Below the pieces are notes generated by a model that had not been told where the DNA came from, did no database searches, and saw only the letters and a program-made list of their open reading frames with translations. The translations under genes and the position numbers were made by a program. From assembly GCA_016183225.1 (NCBI GenBank), contig JACPEZ010000045.1, positions 1 to 17,205 on the forward strand: 17,205 bases of DNA. The letters run 5' to 3'. Below are positions 7,266 to 15,700 of the stretch, piece by piece. The first letter of the stretch is position 1, and each line of letters begins with the position of its first letter. Origin of the DNA: Candidatus Daviesbacteria bacterium. Lineage in GTDB: Bacteria; Patescibacteriota; Microgenomatia; Daviesbacterales; UBA10151.

Positions 7266-7293
7266 ATTATAATACCTATTGAATAATTGTCAA
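7266..7293 (-). promoter_or_regulatory. Consensus sigma-70 promoter of the DUF433/DUF5615 pair
   Basis: On the minus strand TTGACA (7288-7293) is followed after 16 bases by TATAAT (7266-7271), both perfect. The ATG of the antitoxin begins 9 bases past the -10 box, so the mRNA would have a leader of about 2-3 bases. An inverted repeat (ATTGA at 7278-7282, TCAAT at 7290-7294) spans the -35 and spacer and could be the operator. Confidence 0.8.
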
Positions 7294-7302
7294 TCTGTAC
7301 TC

Positions 7303-7710
7303 ATGATTAAACATTTTGCAGCGACTGCTTATATAGTTTCCAAAATAGACGGGCAGTTTAAAGTTTTATTGCACAAGCACAAAAAGCTGGGGATTTGGAT
7401 AGGGGTGGGCGGGCATGTTGAAAAAGAAGAAAGTCCAAAGCAAGCGGTTATCAGGGAAGCTAAAGAAGAAACAAATCTGGAAATTACTTTAGTAAACCAG
7501 TTTTGTATTCAGGAAGAAAAAATTCCCAAATACGGAATAGAAGCGGCCCACCGCCACATAGATTTTATTTATTTTGCCTTTGCCAAAAACCCGGAAAATA
7601 TTAAAATGGAAGAAGAATACGGCTGGTTTTCATTAAAAGATTTGGATAAAATGGATCTTCGGCCGGAAGCCAAGCGCGCAGCCCAAAATGCCATTAAAAC
7701 ATATACTTGA
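7303..7710 (+). CDS. NUDIX hydrolase
   Basis: 135 residues from ATG 7303. The Nudix box is complete at residues 37-59: Gly37, Glu43 after five residues, and REAKEETNL, with REuxEE from Arg51 to Glu56. Asn58 stands where Gly is usual, a tolerated change. The preceding GIWIGVGGHVE is typical. Nudix enzymes cleave nucleoside diphosphates linked to another group X using Mg; the substrate cannot be read from this sequence. The frame extends upstream to a TTG at 7279, but MIKHFAATAY at ATG 7303 starts right at the first core strand and is preferred. No Shine-Dalgarno is seen. A plus-strand TATAAT at 7268-7273 (sharing the antitoxin -10 palindrome) could serve it. Its stop codon overlaps the -35 box of the next toxin-antitoxin pair. 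Confidence 0.92.
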   Translation: MIKHFAATAYIVSKIDGQFKVLLHKHKKLGIWIGVGGHVEKEESPKQAVIREAKEETNLEITLVNQFCIQEEKIPKYGIEAAHRHIDFIYFAFAKNPENIKMEEEYGWFSLKDLDKMDLRPEAKRAAQNAIKTYT

Positions 7711-7722
7711 CAAGTTGTCAAG
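7706..7722. promoter_or_regulatory. Palindromic operator over the -35 of the Phd/VapC pair
   Basis: CTTGACAAGTTGTCAAG is a perfect 8-base inverted repeat with a 1-base centre. It contains the whole -35 box and the Nudix stop codon. Placement and symmetry fit binding of a dimeric Phd-type antitoxin that represses its own operon. No U-run follows, so it is not a usual terminator. Confidence 0.65.
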
Positions 7723-7735
7723 ATAATGGTATACT
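7707..7735 (+). promoter_or_regulatory. Near-consensus promoter of the Phd/VapC pair
   Basis: TTGACA (7707-7712), a 17-base spacer, then TATACT (7730-7735). The antitoxin ATG begins 9 bases after the -10 box, so the transcript would be leaderless or carry 2-3 leading bases. No Shine-Dalgarno precedes this ATG. Confidence 0.8.
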
Positions 7736-7744
7736 TATCTTATT

Positions 7745-7984
7745 ATGTATCAGTTGACTGTGGGAGAGTTCAAGGCAAAATTTTCTGAAGTACTTTCTAA
7801 AGTGCTACTGGGCGACAGTATTGGTATTACTTATGGCAAGAACAAAAAAAAGGTGGCGGCGCTGGTTCCATATGGCAAGCTGATCAAACAAAAAAAATTT
7901 AAGCTGGGGCTTTTAGCCGGTAAAGGTTCTTTTAAAATAGTGGACGGTTTTAAAATTAGCGGTGAGGAATTTTTGCAATCGTGA
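7745..7984 (+). CDS. Phd/YefM-family antitoxin
   Basis: 79 residues. The N-terminal part (LTVGEFKAKFSEVLSKVLLG, then IGITYGKNKKKVAALVPY) is the Phd/YefM DNA-binding fold: a strand, helices, and the usual VAxLVP strand. The C-terminal part (FKLGLLAGKGSFKIVDGF, ending ISGEEFLQS) is the flexible toxin-binding tail seen in antitoxins paired with PIN toxins. Role: neutralise the VapC RNase and repress the operon through the palindrome at the promoter. The stop overlaps the toxin GTG start by 4 bases (GTGA), so toxin translation depends on antitoxin translation. Confidence 0.9.
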   Translation: MYQLTVGEFKAKFSEVLSKVLLGDSIGITYGKNKKKVAALVPYGKLIKQKKFKLGLLAGKGSFKIVDGFKISGEEFLQS

Positions 7985-8379
7985 AACTTTTAGTTGACAC
8001 CCATGTTTTTTTGTGGATTATATTTTCTCCCAAAAAAATTTCCAGCAGGGCAAAAGACTTACTGTTTGATCCGGAGATTGCAAAATATATCAGCGCCATC
8101 ACATTTTGGGAAGTCTCCCTTAAATACCAGCTTGGCAAACTTAAATTAACAGGAGTTTTACCGGACGAGCTACCTGTAGTGGCTCAAAAAGCCGGCTTTG
8201 AAATTCTAAATTTAGATGCGGATACAGCCTCTACTTTCTATCAACTGCCTAAATTTAAAGACCAAGACCCATTTGATAGAATGTTGGCTTGGCAAGCTAT
8301 CCGTCAGGATTATCATCTGTTGACCAAAGATTTAAGTTTTGCCGACTACAGAAATTACGGCTTAAAAACAATTTGGTAA
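7981..8379 (+). CDS. vapC: VapC-type PIN-domain toxin RNase
   Basis: 132 residues with a GTG start. The four PIN acidic residues are present: Asp6 (LLVDTHVFLW), Glu44 (TFWEVSLK), Asp99 (DPFDRMLAWQA) and Asp117 (LLTKDLSF). This is the COG3744-like branch that pairs with Phd-type antitoxins. VapC toxins are Mg-dependent endoribonucleases that cut tRNA or rRNA; the target here is unknown. All catalytic residues are intact, so the toxin is expected to be active. The MDR-family gene follows 17 bases later on the same strand. Confidence 0.93.
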   Translation: MKLLVDTHVFLWIIFSPKKISSRAKDLLFDPEIAKYISAITFWEVSLKYQLGKLKLTGVLPDELPVVAQKAGFEILNLDADTASTFYQLPKFKDQDPFDRMLAWQAIRQDYHLLTKDLSFADYRNYGLKTIW

Positions 8380-8382
8380 AAT
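8374..8382 (+). promoter_or_regulatory. Possible extended -10 before the MDR gene
   Basis: TGGTAAAAT reads as TGn plus TAAAAT, overlapping the vapC stop. It closely resembles the TGGTAAACT of the rpoB promoter. No good -35 box is seen, so the MDR gene may instead be read through from vapC. Confidence 0.3.
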
Positions 8383-8396
8383 GGCAAAGGGGATCT

Positions 8397-9317
8397 ATGC
8401 AAGCTGTTGTACAAACCGGTATTGGTGGAGTTAATAAATTAAGGCTTATTTCTTTAGATATTCCCAGTCCTAAAAAAGATGAGGTTGTAATTAAGGTTTT
8501 ATATTGTGGGATAAATCATCTGGATATTTTGGTCCGCTCTGGTAAAAGACCGGGCCCAAAAAGCTTTCCCCATATTTTAGGCTCGGAAATTGTGGGGCAA
8601 ACTCAAGATAATAAAAAGGTTGTTGTTTATCCCTGGCTTCAGGATGGTGGAACCATTGGCAGGACCTGTTGGGGTGGTTATGCAGAATATGCGGCAGTCC
8701 CAAAAAGAAATCTGGTTTATATTCCCGGCGGTTTAAAATTGGCAGAAGTTTGTGCATTGGCCCTGGCCGGTACAACCGCACACCATTTAATAAAGAGAGC
8801 AAAGATTAAAAATAAATCAAGAGTATTAGTGACCGGCGCTACAGGCGGAGTTGGCACAGCTGTTTTACAAATATTAAAAAGTAAAAAGTGTCAAATTATT
8901 GCTGCCACCTCTCATAAAAATAAAATATCTCTTCTAAAAAAATTAGGCGCAGATAAAGTTATCTTAACCAAAAACATGGTTTCACAAAAAGGTTTGCCAT
9001 ATGCCATTGATTTGGTAGGAGGTGCTGTTTGGTCTAAAGCTTTAGAAACTTTGGGTAAAAACGGCACAATGGTTTTTTGCGCAACTTCAAAACAGGAAAA
9101 AGGGCAGGTTGATATTGGCAGCGCGTTTTCCAGAGAACTAAATATTTTAGGATCTTCCGGAGGAACAAGAGACGATTTAAAGGCGGTTTTGAATTTACTC
9201 GGAAGCCGCGCATTAAAACCGGTAATTGACTCGGTGTATCCTTTAAAAGAGGCGGCAGCTGCCCATCAAAAAATGGAACAACAGCAAATCTTTGGTAAAA
9301 TTCTGCTGCAAGTTTAA
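8397..9317 (+). CDS. MDR-family NAD(P)H quinone oxidoreductase-like protein
   Basis: 306 residues. Medium-chain dehydrogenase/reductase layout: an N-terminal GroES-like domain (about 1-125) with VLYCGINHLDILVRSG and HILGSEIVG, then a Rossmann domain with RVLVTGATGGVGTAVLQIL (142-160) for NAD(P)H, and a C-terminal GKILL strand. The catalytic-zinc His of alcohol dehydrogenases is Ser63 (LGSE), and the four-Cys structural-zinc lobe is absent, so this resembles zinc-independent quinone oxidoreductases; the substrate is unknown. Start: the frame is open upstream into vapC, but ATG 8397 gives the standard family start (MQAVVQTG) and is preceded by AAAGGGG (8386-8392) as a ribosome site, at short spacing. 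It ends just before the rpoB promoter. Confidence 0.88.
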   Translation: MQAVVQTGIGGVNKLRLISLDIPSPKKDEVVIKVLYCGINHLDILVRSGKRPGPKSFPHILGSEIVGQTQDNKKVVVYPWLQDGGTIGRTCWGGYAEYAAVPKRNLVYIPGGLKLAEVCALALAGTTAHHLIKRAKIKNKSRVLVTGATGGVGTAVLQILKSKKCQIIAATSHKNKISLLKKLGADKVILTKNMVSQKGLPYAIDLVGGAVWSKALETLGKNGTMVFCATSKQEKGQVDIGSAFSRELNILGSSGGTRDDLKAVLNLLGSRALKPVIDSVYPLKEAAAAHQKMEQQQIFGKILLQV

Positions 9318-9324
9318 GTTGCTA

Positions 9325-9354
9325 TTGACAGGAAACTATATCTTGTGGTAAACT
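9325..9354 (+). promoter_or_regulatory. Promoter of the rpoBC-rpsLG operon
   Basis: TTGACA (9325-9330), an 18-base gap, then TAAACT (9349-9354) preceded by TGG as an extended -10. Expected initiation is near 9361, leaving a leader of about 68 bases. This is the only good promoter in the 111-base gap and implies that rpoB is not driven from a ribosomal L10/L12 operon here. Confidence 0.7.
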
Positions 9355-9380
9355 AAGGATAGTTAAATATTTTAATCTAG

Positions 9381-9396
9381 GCGTACAGAAGTACGC
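9381..9396 (+). promoter_or_regulatory. Hairpin in the rpoB mRNA leader
   Basis: GCGTAC, loop AGAA, GTACGC: a perfect 6-base stem that can extend by about three weaker pairs on its outer side. It begins about 20 bases into the predicted transcript and ends 32 bases before the ATG. The downstream sequence is only moderately U-rich, so an attenuator or a protein or RNA-stability element is more likely than a full terminator. The AGAA loop is not a GNRA tetraloop. Confidence 0.5.
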
Positions 9397-9428
9397 TTGC
9401 TGTTGTTGTCTAATTTGGCCATCTACAA

Positions 9429-12400
9429 ATGTCTGAAAATATTAAAGAAAATAAACGTAAAAATTTTACCAAACAGTCTGCTTTTACCCCGCAGCTTAAT
9501 TTGATTAAACTCCAGCTTGATTCATATAGCTGGTTTTTAAATGAAGGAATCAGGGAAGTCCTTGATGAGATTTCCCCTGTAGAAGATTTTACAGGAAAAA
9601 ACTGGACTCTCGAGCTGGGGTCCTACCAGTTTGGTAAATCCAAATACAGCCCGCAGCAGGCCAGGGAAAAAGGCGTTACTTTTGACGCTCCTCTTCGGAT
9701 AGAAGCCATTTTAATAAACAAACAAACGGGCCAGCGATTTAAGCAGGAGGTTTTTTTGGGTGATATTCCCCAAATGACCGAAAAGGGCACTTTTATCGTA
9801 AACGGGGTGGAGCGGGTGATTATTAATCAACTGGTGCGCTCTCCCGGAGTTTTCTTTTCCGCAGTGGATGATCCCATTACCGGTAAAAGGTTATATCAGG
9901 CAGAGATCAGACCTTATCGCGGTTCGTGGCTTGAGTTTTCCATATCCAGAACCGGCGTTTTAACTGCCAAGATTGACAGGAGAAGAAAGTTTGCCGTGAC
10001 TACCCTGCTTAGGGCCCTGGGCTTTGCTTCCTCACAGGAAATTATTGATCAGTTTAGCGATGTTGACACCGGAGAAGACAAGATTATTGAAACTACTCTG
10101 CAAAAAGATCCCACTACCACCACCGAAGAAGCCTTACTGGAAATTTTTCGAAAAATGAGGCCGGGAGATCCGGTGGTGTTGGAAAATGCCCGTGAACTGC
10201 TGGACGGGATGTTTTTTCAAAGCAGGAGATACAATCTGACCAAAGTAGGCAGGTTTAAGATTAATAAAAGACTGGGTTTGGATCTTGTAAACAGCGGCGA
10301 AAACTGGATTTTAACCAAAACGGACATTATTGCCGCTTTAAAATATCTGATCAGGCTAGGCAAAGGAGAGGGTAAACTTGACGATATTGATCATTTAGCC
10401 AACAGAAGGGTTAGATGCGCGGGCGAGCTGGTCCAGCAAAACGCTCTTCGCATAGGCATCTTGCGCCTGGAGCGAATTATTAAAGAAAGAATGAGTTTAA
10501 CTGCGGCGGATCAGGAGGTGACCCCCGGGGGCTTGATTAATGCCAAACCGGTGATTGCCGCGGTTAATGAGTTTTTCCGTTCTTCGCAGCTTTCCAGTAT
10601 TTTGGATCAGGTCAATCCTCTGTCCGAACTGGACCATTTAAGAAGGTTATCCGTGATGGGAGCGGGAGGAATTACCAGGGATCGGGCCTCATTTTCCGTT
10701 CGCGATATTAATCATTCCCAGTATGGCCGGATCGACCCGATCCGTTCTCCAGAAGGTCAAAACATCGGTCTGGTAACCTACATGGCTCTTTTTTCCAGAA
10801 TTAACGAATACGGATTTTTGGAAACTCCATACAGAAAGGTAGTAAATATCAAAGGCAAAGTTAAAGTGAGCGATGAAATAATTTATTTATCCGGCGACGA
10901 TGAAGAAGAGCATTTTATTACCGAGGCCACAGTGCCCGTAGATGATAAAGGTTGTATTGCAAGCGACAGAGTCCCCATCCGCCATCAGGGTAATTTTTTT
11001 GAAGGCAGCGTGAAAGATGTTACCCTGATTGACATTGCTCCGCAGCAGGTTTTCGGCACCTCTGCCTCGCTGATTCCTTTTCTGGCCAATGACGATGCCA
11101 ACCGAGCTTTGATGGGTACACAAATGCAGTGTCAGGCAGTGCCACTCCTTCTGCCCCAGGCGCCAATTGTGGGCACCGGCATGGAGCGGGTGGTGGCAGA
11201 TAATATGGGCAGGGTGGTCAGGGCTCCTGATGACGGCACGGTGACTTATGTTGACGGGAGCAGTTTAGCGCTGAAAACCAGAAAAAGAGAAATTAAATTT
11301 GAAATTAATAAATTTGTCCATTCCCCTCAAGGAACATGTTATTCCCAAAAACCGGTAGCGGCTATAAACCAAAAAGTTAAAAAAGGCGATCTTTTAATAG
11401 ACGGCGTAGCCTGCTCAAACGGCGAACTGGCCTTGGGTCAAAATCTGCTGATTGCCTATATGAGCTTTGACGGATTGGGATATGAGGATGCCATTGTGGT
11501 TTCCGACCGTTTGGTTAAAGATGACATTTTGACCTCAATTCATATAGAGGAATATGAAGTTGATGTGGTGGAAACCAAGCTGGGGCCGGAAGAACTGACC
11601 CGCGACATACCCAATGTATCGGAAGATGCCCTGTCTAATCTGGATGAGCAGGGGATCATCAGAATCGGAGCAGAGATTGGTCCCAATGATATTTTAGTAG
11701 GCAAAGTCCAGCCAAAAGGAGAAACAGAGCTGACAGCGGAAGAAAGGTTGCTGCGGGCCATTTTTGGCGAAAAAGCCAAGGAAGTTAGAGATACTTCTTT
11801 GCGTATTCCTCATGGGGAGAAAGGAACGGTCATCGGAGTGCAGATTTTATCCCGCAGCGAGGGTGATGAACTTGATACCGGAACTTTGATGAGAATTAAG
11901 GTCAAAGTGGCCCAGATCAGGAAGGTCACGGAAGGGGATAAACTGGCCGGCCGCCACGGCAACAAAGGCGTTATTTCCAGAATTATGCCTGCTTCCGACA
12001 TGCCTCATCTGGAGGATGGGACTCCGGTTGACATTATCATCTCTCCTTTATCGGTTTTATCCAGAATGAATTTGGGCCAGCTTTTGGAAACCCACTGGGG
12101 CTTTGCGGCTTTTCGCTCCGGTTATCAGGTTTCGGCGCCGGTTTTTGAAAAGATTCCGGAAGAAACTTTAGTGGCAGAGCTACGAAAAGCAGGTTTGCCG
12201 ACTGATGGAAAAGTGAAGCTGATTGACGGCAGGTCAGGGCAAGCTTTTGACAATACCATTGTGGTGGGGAAAAATTACATTTTGAAATTGATTCATATGG
12301 TGGAAGAAAAAATTCACGCCCGTTCCACCGGACCTTATTCCCTGGTCACCCAGCAGCCCCTGGGAGGGAAAGCCCAAATGGGGGGGCAGCGACTGGGAGA

Positions 12401-12719
12401 AATGGAAGTTTGGGCTCTGGAGGCATACGGCGCGGCCAATATTTTGCAGGAAATGCTGACTATTAAATCCGACGATGTGGTGGGTCGGGCCAAAGCTTTT
12501 GAGGCAATAGTGAAGGGGATTGATATTCCACAAGCCTTAATACCTGAATCATTCAAAGTGCTGGTTAAGGAACTGCAGGCTCTGGGGCTTTCGGTTGAAA
12601 CTTTGGGCGCCAAGATAGTTCAGGCCAAAGAGGTGGAGGAAAAACCGGAAGTGGCCTCCCAAGTGGCCCAACTGGAAGAAGTTTTGGAGGCAAAGCCGGT
12701 GGTGGAGGAGGAACACTAG
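9429..12719 (+). CDS. rpoB: RNA polymerase beta subunit
   Basis: 1096 residues, a compact beta without the large E. coli insertions. Conserved stretches run in order: an early LDSYSWFLNEGI, GTFIVNGVERVIINQLVRSPGV, the rifampicin region (385-411), NEYGFLETPYRKV, GDKLAGRHGNKGV with Lys838 and Lys846 (equivalent to E. coli K1065 and K1073 at the active centre), and the C-terminal ARSTGPYSLVTQQPLGGKAQ, GEMEVWALEAYGAA and PESFKVLVKELQALGL. An acidic Glu-rich tail ends the protein. The rifampicin pocket differs from E. coli: Ser390 is at the Gln513 position, Ile391 at F514 and Val395 at N518, while Asp393 (D516), His403 (H526) and Ser408 (S531) are kept. There is no obvious Shine-Dalgarno before the ATG. 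rpoC follows after 4 bases. Confidence 0.99.
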   Translation: MSENIKENKRKNFTKQSAFTPQLNLIKLQLDSYSWFLNEGIREVLDEISPVEDFTGKNWTLELGSYQFGKSKYSPQQAREKGVTFDAPLRIEAILINKQTGQRFKQEVFLGDIPQMTEKGTFIVNGVERVIINQLVRSPGVFFSAVDDPITGKRLYQAEIRPYRGSWLEFSISRTGVLTAKIDRRRKFAVTTLLRALGFASSQEIIDQFSDVDTGEDKIIETTLQKDPTTTTEEALLEIFRKMRPGDPVVLENARELLDGMFFQSRRYNLTKVGRFKINKRLGLDLVNSGENWILTKTDIIAALKYLIRLGKGEGKLDDIDHLANRRVRCAGELVQQNALRIGILRLERIIKERMSLTAADQEVTPGGLINAKPVIAAVNEFFRSSQLSSILDQVNPLSELDHLRRLSVMGAGGITRDRASFSVRDINHSQYGRIDPIRSPEGQNIGLVTYMALFSRINEYGFLETPYRKVVNIKGKVKVSDEIIYLSGDDEEEHFITEATVPVDDKGCIASDRVPIRHQGNFFEGSVKDVTLIDIAPQQVFGTSASLIPFLANDDANRALMGTQMQCQAVPLLLPQAPIVGTGMERVVADNMGRVVRAPDDGTVTYVDGSSLALKTRKREIKFEINKFVHSPQGTCYSQKPVAAINQKVKKGDLLIDGVACSNGELALGQNLLIAYMSFDGLGYEDAIVVSDRLVKDDILTSIHIEEYEVDVVETKLGPEELTRDIPNVSEDALSNLDEQGIIRIGAEIGPNDILVGKVQPKGETELTAEERLLRAIFGEKAKEVRDTSLRIPHGEKGTVIGVQILSRSEGDELDTGTLMRIKVKVAQIRKVTEGDKLAGRHGNKGVISRIMPASDMPHLEDGTPVDIIISPLSVLSRMNLGQLLETHWGFAAFRSGYQVSAPVFEKIPEETLVAELRKAGLPTDGKVKLIDGRSGQAFDNTIVVGKNYILKLIHMVEEKIHARSTGPYSLVTQQPLGGKAQMGGQRLGEMEVWALEAYGAANILQEMLTIKSDDVVGRAKAFEAIVKGIDIPQALIPESFKVLVKELQALGLSVETLGAKIVQAKEVEEKPEVASQVAQLEEVLEAKPVVEEEH
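12704..12713 (+). promoter_or_regulatory. Strong ribosome binding site of rpoC
   Basis: GGAGGAGGAA within the last rpoB codons, 10 bases before the rpoC ATG at 12724. It fixes that start and is one of few strong Shine-Dalgarno sequences in the window. Confidence 0.75.
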
Positions 12720-12723
12720 AGAA

Positions 12724-15700
12724 ATGAATGATCTTTTGGATTTTGAAAGCTTAAAATTAACTATTGCTTCCCCGGAACAGGTCAGATCCTGGTCTTTTGG
12801 TGAGGTGACCAAACCGGAAACAATCAATTACCGGACTTTAAAGGCGGAAAAAGACGGACTGTTTTCCGAAAATATCTTTGGCCCCACCAAGGATTATGAA
12901 TGTTACTGCGGAAAATATAAAAGAATTCGCTTTAGAGGGGTGATTTGCGACAAGTGCGGGGTGGAGGTTACCCAGAGCAAGGTCAGAAGAGAAAGGATGG
13001 GACACATCAATTTAGCTACTCCCATAGCTCATTCCTGGTTTGTTAAAGGCGCTCCTTCAAAGCTTTCTCTCATTTTGGATATTTCACCAAAAAATCTGGA
13101 AGCGGTGGTATATTTTGCTTCGTACCTGGTGATCGGGATTGATCCGGAGCAAAAAACAGCCGCTTTGGACAAGCTGGACAAAGAATTGCAGGAGAAACTG
13201 GTAGAGTTTAAGAATAATCTGGAAAAGCAAGTCAAAGGTTTGGAAGACGAGTTGAAAAAAGAGTTAACTAAATTAAAAAAAACTCTGGAAAAAGAAAAAT
13301 TTGAACTTGAAAGGGAAGAACGTGAACTTAAAACGCGCTATGAAATTCAGAAAATGCGCGATAATCTGGTGGTGGAACAGACACAGCTGGAAAACATTTA
13401 CAAGGCCATCTCGGAACTTGTTAAAGGGGTAATGCCTTTGCGGCTTTTATCAGAAGAAGAGTACTCCAAGCTTCTGGAATACAAAGCGTCGGATTTTATA
13501 ACAGTGGGAATGGGTGCGGAAGCGCTGCTGGAAGTTTTGCAAAACTTAAATTTGGACAAGCTGGCCGCCTCTCTTCGTGAAGAAGTGCGAAAATCCACCG
13601 GCCAAAAACACATCAAGGCCACCAAAAGACTGCGGGTGGTTGAAGGAATGCGCCATGCGGGCATTCAGCCCCAGTGGTTAATTTTAAGGATACTGCCGGT
13701 TTTACCCCCTGACCTTCGGCCGATGGTGCAGTTGCCCGGCGGCAGGTTTGCCACCTCGGATTTAAACGATCTCTACAGAAGAGTGATTAATCGAAACAAC
13801 CGCTTAAACAGATTAATCAATTTGGGCGCCCCGGAAATTATTTTGCGCAACGAAAAAAGAATGCTTCAGGAAGCGGTGGACAGCTTAATTGATACCTCTT
13901 CCCGTTCCCAAAGGCGGGGCGGAGGACCGGCACCGGCCCATGCTTTGCGCTCGCTGTCGGATATGTTAAGGGGTAAACAGGGACGGTTCAGACAAAACCT
14001 GTTGGGCAAACGTGTTGATTATTCCGGCAGATCTGTCATTGTGGTGGGGCCAAAGCTGCGTTTGGATCAGGTGGGGCTGCCAAGGGAAATGGCTTTGGAG
14101 ATGTTTAAGCCTTTTGTGCTGCGGGAGATGATCGGCAGGGGCCTGGCAGCTAATGTGAAGGGCGCCAAAAATGTTTTGGAGACAAGACCGGCCGAAGTCT
14201 GGGATATTCTGGAAGAAATTATTACCGGCCACCCGATCCTTATTAACCGGGCGCCCACCCTGCACCGTCTGGGCATTCAGGCATTTTATCCTATCTTGGT
14301 AGACGGTAATGCCATTCAAGTTCATCCCTGCGTTTGCGCCGGTTTTAATGCCGATTTTGACGGCGATCAAATGGCTATTCATGTGCCGCTGTCGCAAAAA
14401 GCGCAAACAGAAGCTAAAGAGTTGATGATGGCCAAGGAAAACATTTTTGGTCCTGCCAATGCTCAGCCGATTACCGTTCCCAACCGAGAGATGGCTTTAG
14501 GTTGTTATTATCTGACTATGATAAAAGAATCTGATGAGGAAATGCGTTTTTTCGCATCCAGCGACGAAGCCATGCTTTTTTATAATCTGGGTAAAATCAA
14601 GGTCCAGCAAAAAATTAAGGTCAGGATCGGCAGCGAAATCATTGAAACCTCCATTGGCAGGATCCTTTTTAATCGGGCGCTACCCCGGGAAATGGTATTT
14701 ATGAACCAGGTTGTCAAAGGATTTACCATCAGGGATATTATTTTGCGCGCCATGGAAACTATGGACAGAGATCAAGTTTCAGCCATGATTGACTCTATCA
14801 AGGGGGTGGGTTTTTTAGGAGCAACCATGGCCGGTATCTCAATCTCTATTTTTGACGCTAAAGTGGTGCAGGATAAACAAAAGTATCTGGATGAGGCGGA
14901 GAAGGAAATACAAAAGATTGAAAGCAATCTGGCCAAAGGTTTAATTACTTCCCAGGAGAAGTCGCAGCTTTCTCAAATGGTTTGGATCAAAACTACGGAA
15001 GATTTAGCCAATGCCACCTGGGAATACCTGGGGGAGGATAATCCGATCCGGATGATGGTGGAGGCGGGAGCCAGAGGTTCAAGAGATCAGGCCAAGCAGC
15101 TTTCAGCCATGCGGGGGCTGTCAACAGATCCGACAGGTAAAATCGTGGAACTGCCCACCAAGTCCAATTACCGCCAGGGGCTGTCTGTTTTTGAGTATTT
15201 CACTTCGGCCCGGGGAGCCAGAAAAGGGGTGGCGGACAAGGCCCTCAAAACTGCGGACGCCGGATATTTAACCAGGAGACTGGTGGATGTAGCCCATGAC
15301 GTGATCATCCGTTTGGAAGATTGCGGCACCAAAGAAGGGTTAACCTTTGACATTAGGAAGAGCACTTTCACGAGCGCCAGAGAACAGTTACTGGGCAGAA
15401 AACTTTTGGCTAAAACGGAGGAAATTGTCACAGAAGAGATGGTTCAGGGGTTTTTAAAGACTGCCGCAGCTTCGGTGAAGGTTAGATCTCCTTTAACCTG
15501 CGAGGCCAGATACGGCATTTGCCAGGCTTGTTACGGAGTGGATATGACAACAAGAGAACCGGTGGAAATCGGCACGCCTGTTGGGGTGGTAGCTGCTCAA
15601 GCTATTGGCGAGCCGGGAACCCAGTTGACCATGAGGACTTTTCATACCGGAGGAATTGTCGGTTTGGATATTACTCAAGGTTTACCGCGGGTGGAGGAGT

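Noticed and set aside
7279..7302. TTG start for the NUDIX protein
   Set aside because: It adds eight residues outside the fold. It would lie at a possible transcript start after TATAAT 7268-7273, so it is not excluded, but ATG 7303 fits the family better.
7706..7722. Palindrome as a Rho-independent terminator for NUDIX
   Set aside because: Low GC stem, 1-base centre and no U-run; position over a -35 box favours an operator.
8289..8396. Longer MDR protein starting inside vapC
   Set aside because: The extra 36 residues are an out-of-frame reading of the vapC end, and the family start and AAAGGGG site favour ATG 8397.
13966..14406. 146-codon minus-strand open frame opposite rpoC
   Set aside because: Antisense shadow of a highly conserved gene; the composition resembles no family and it has no promoter or ribosome site.
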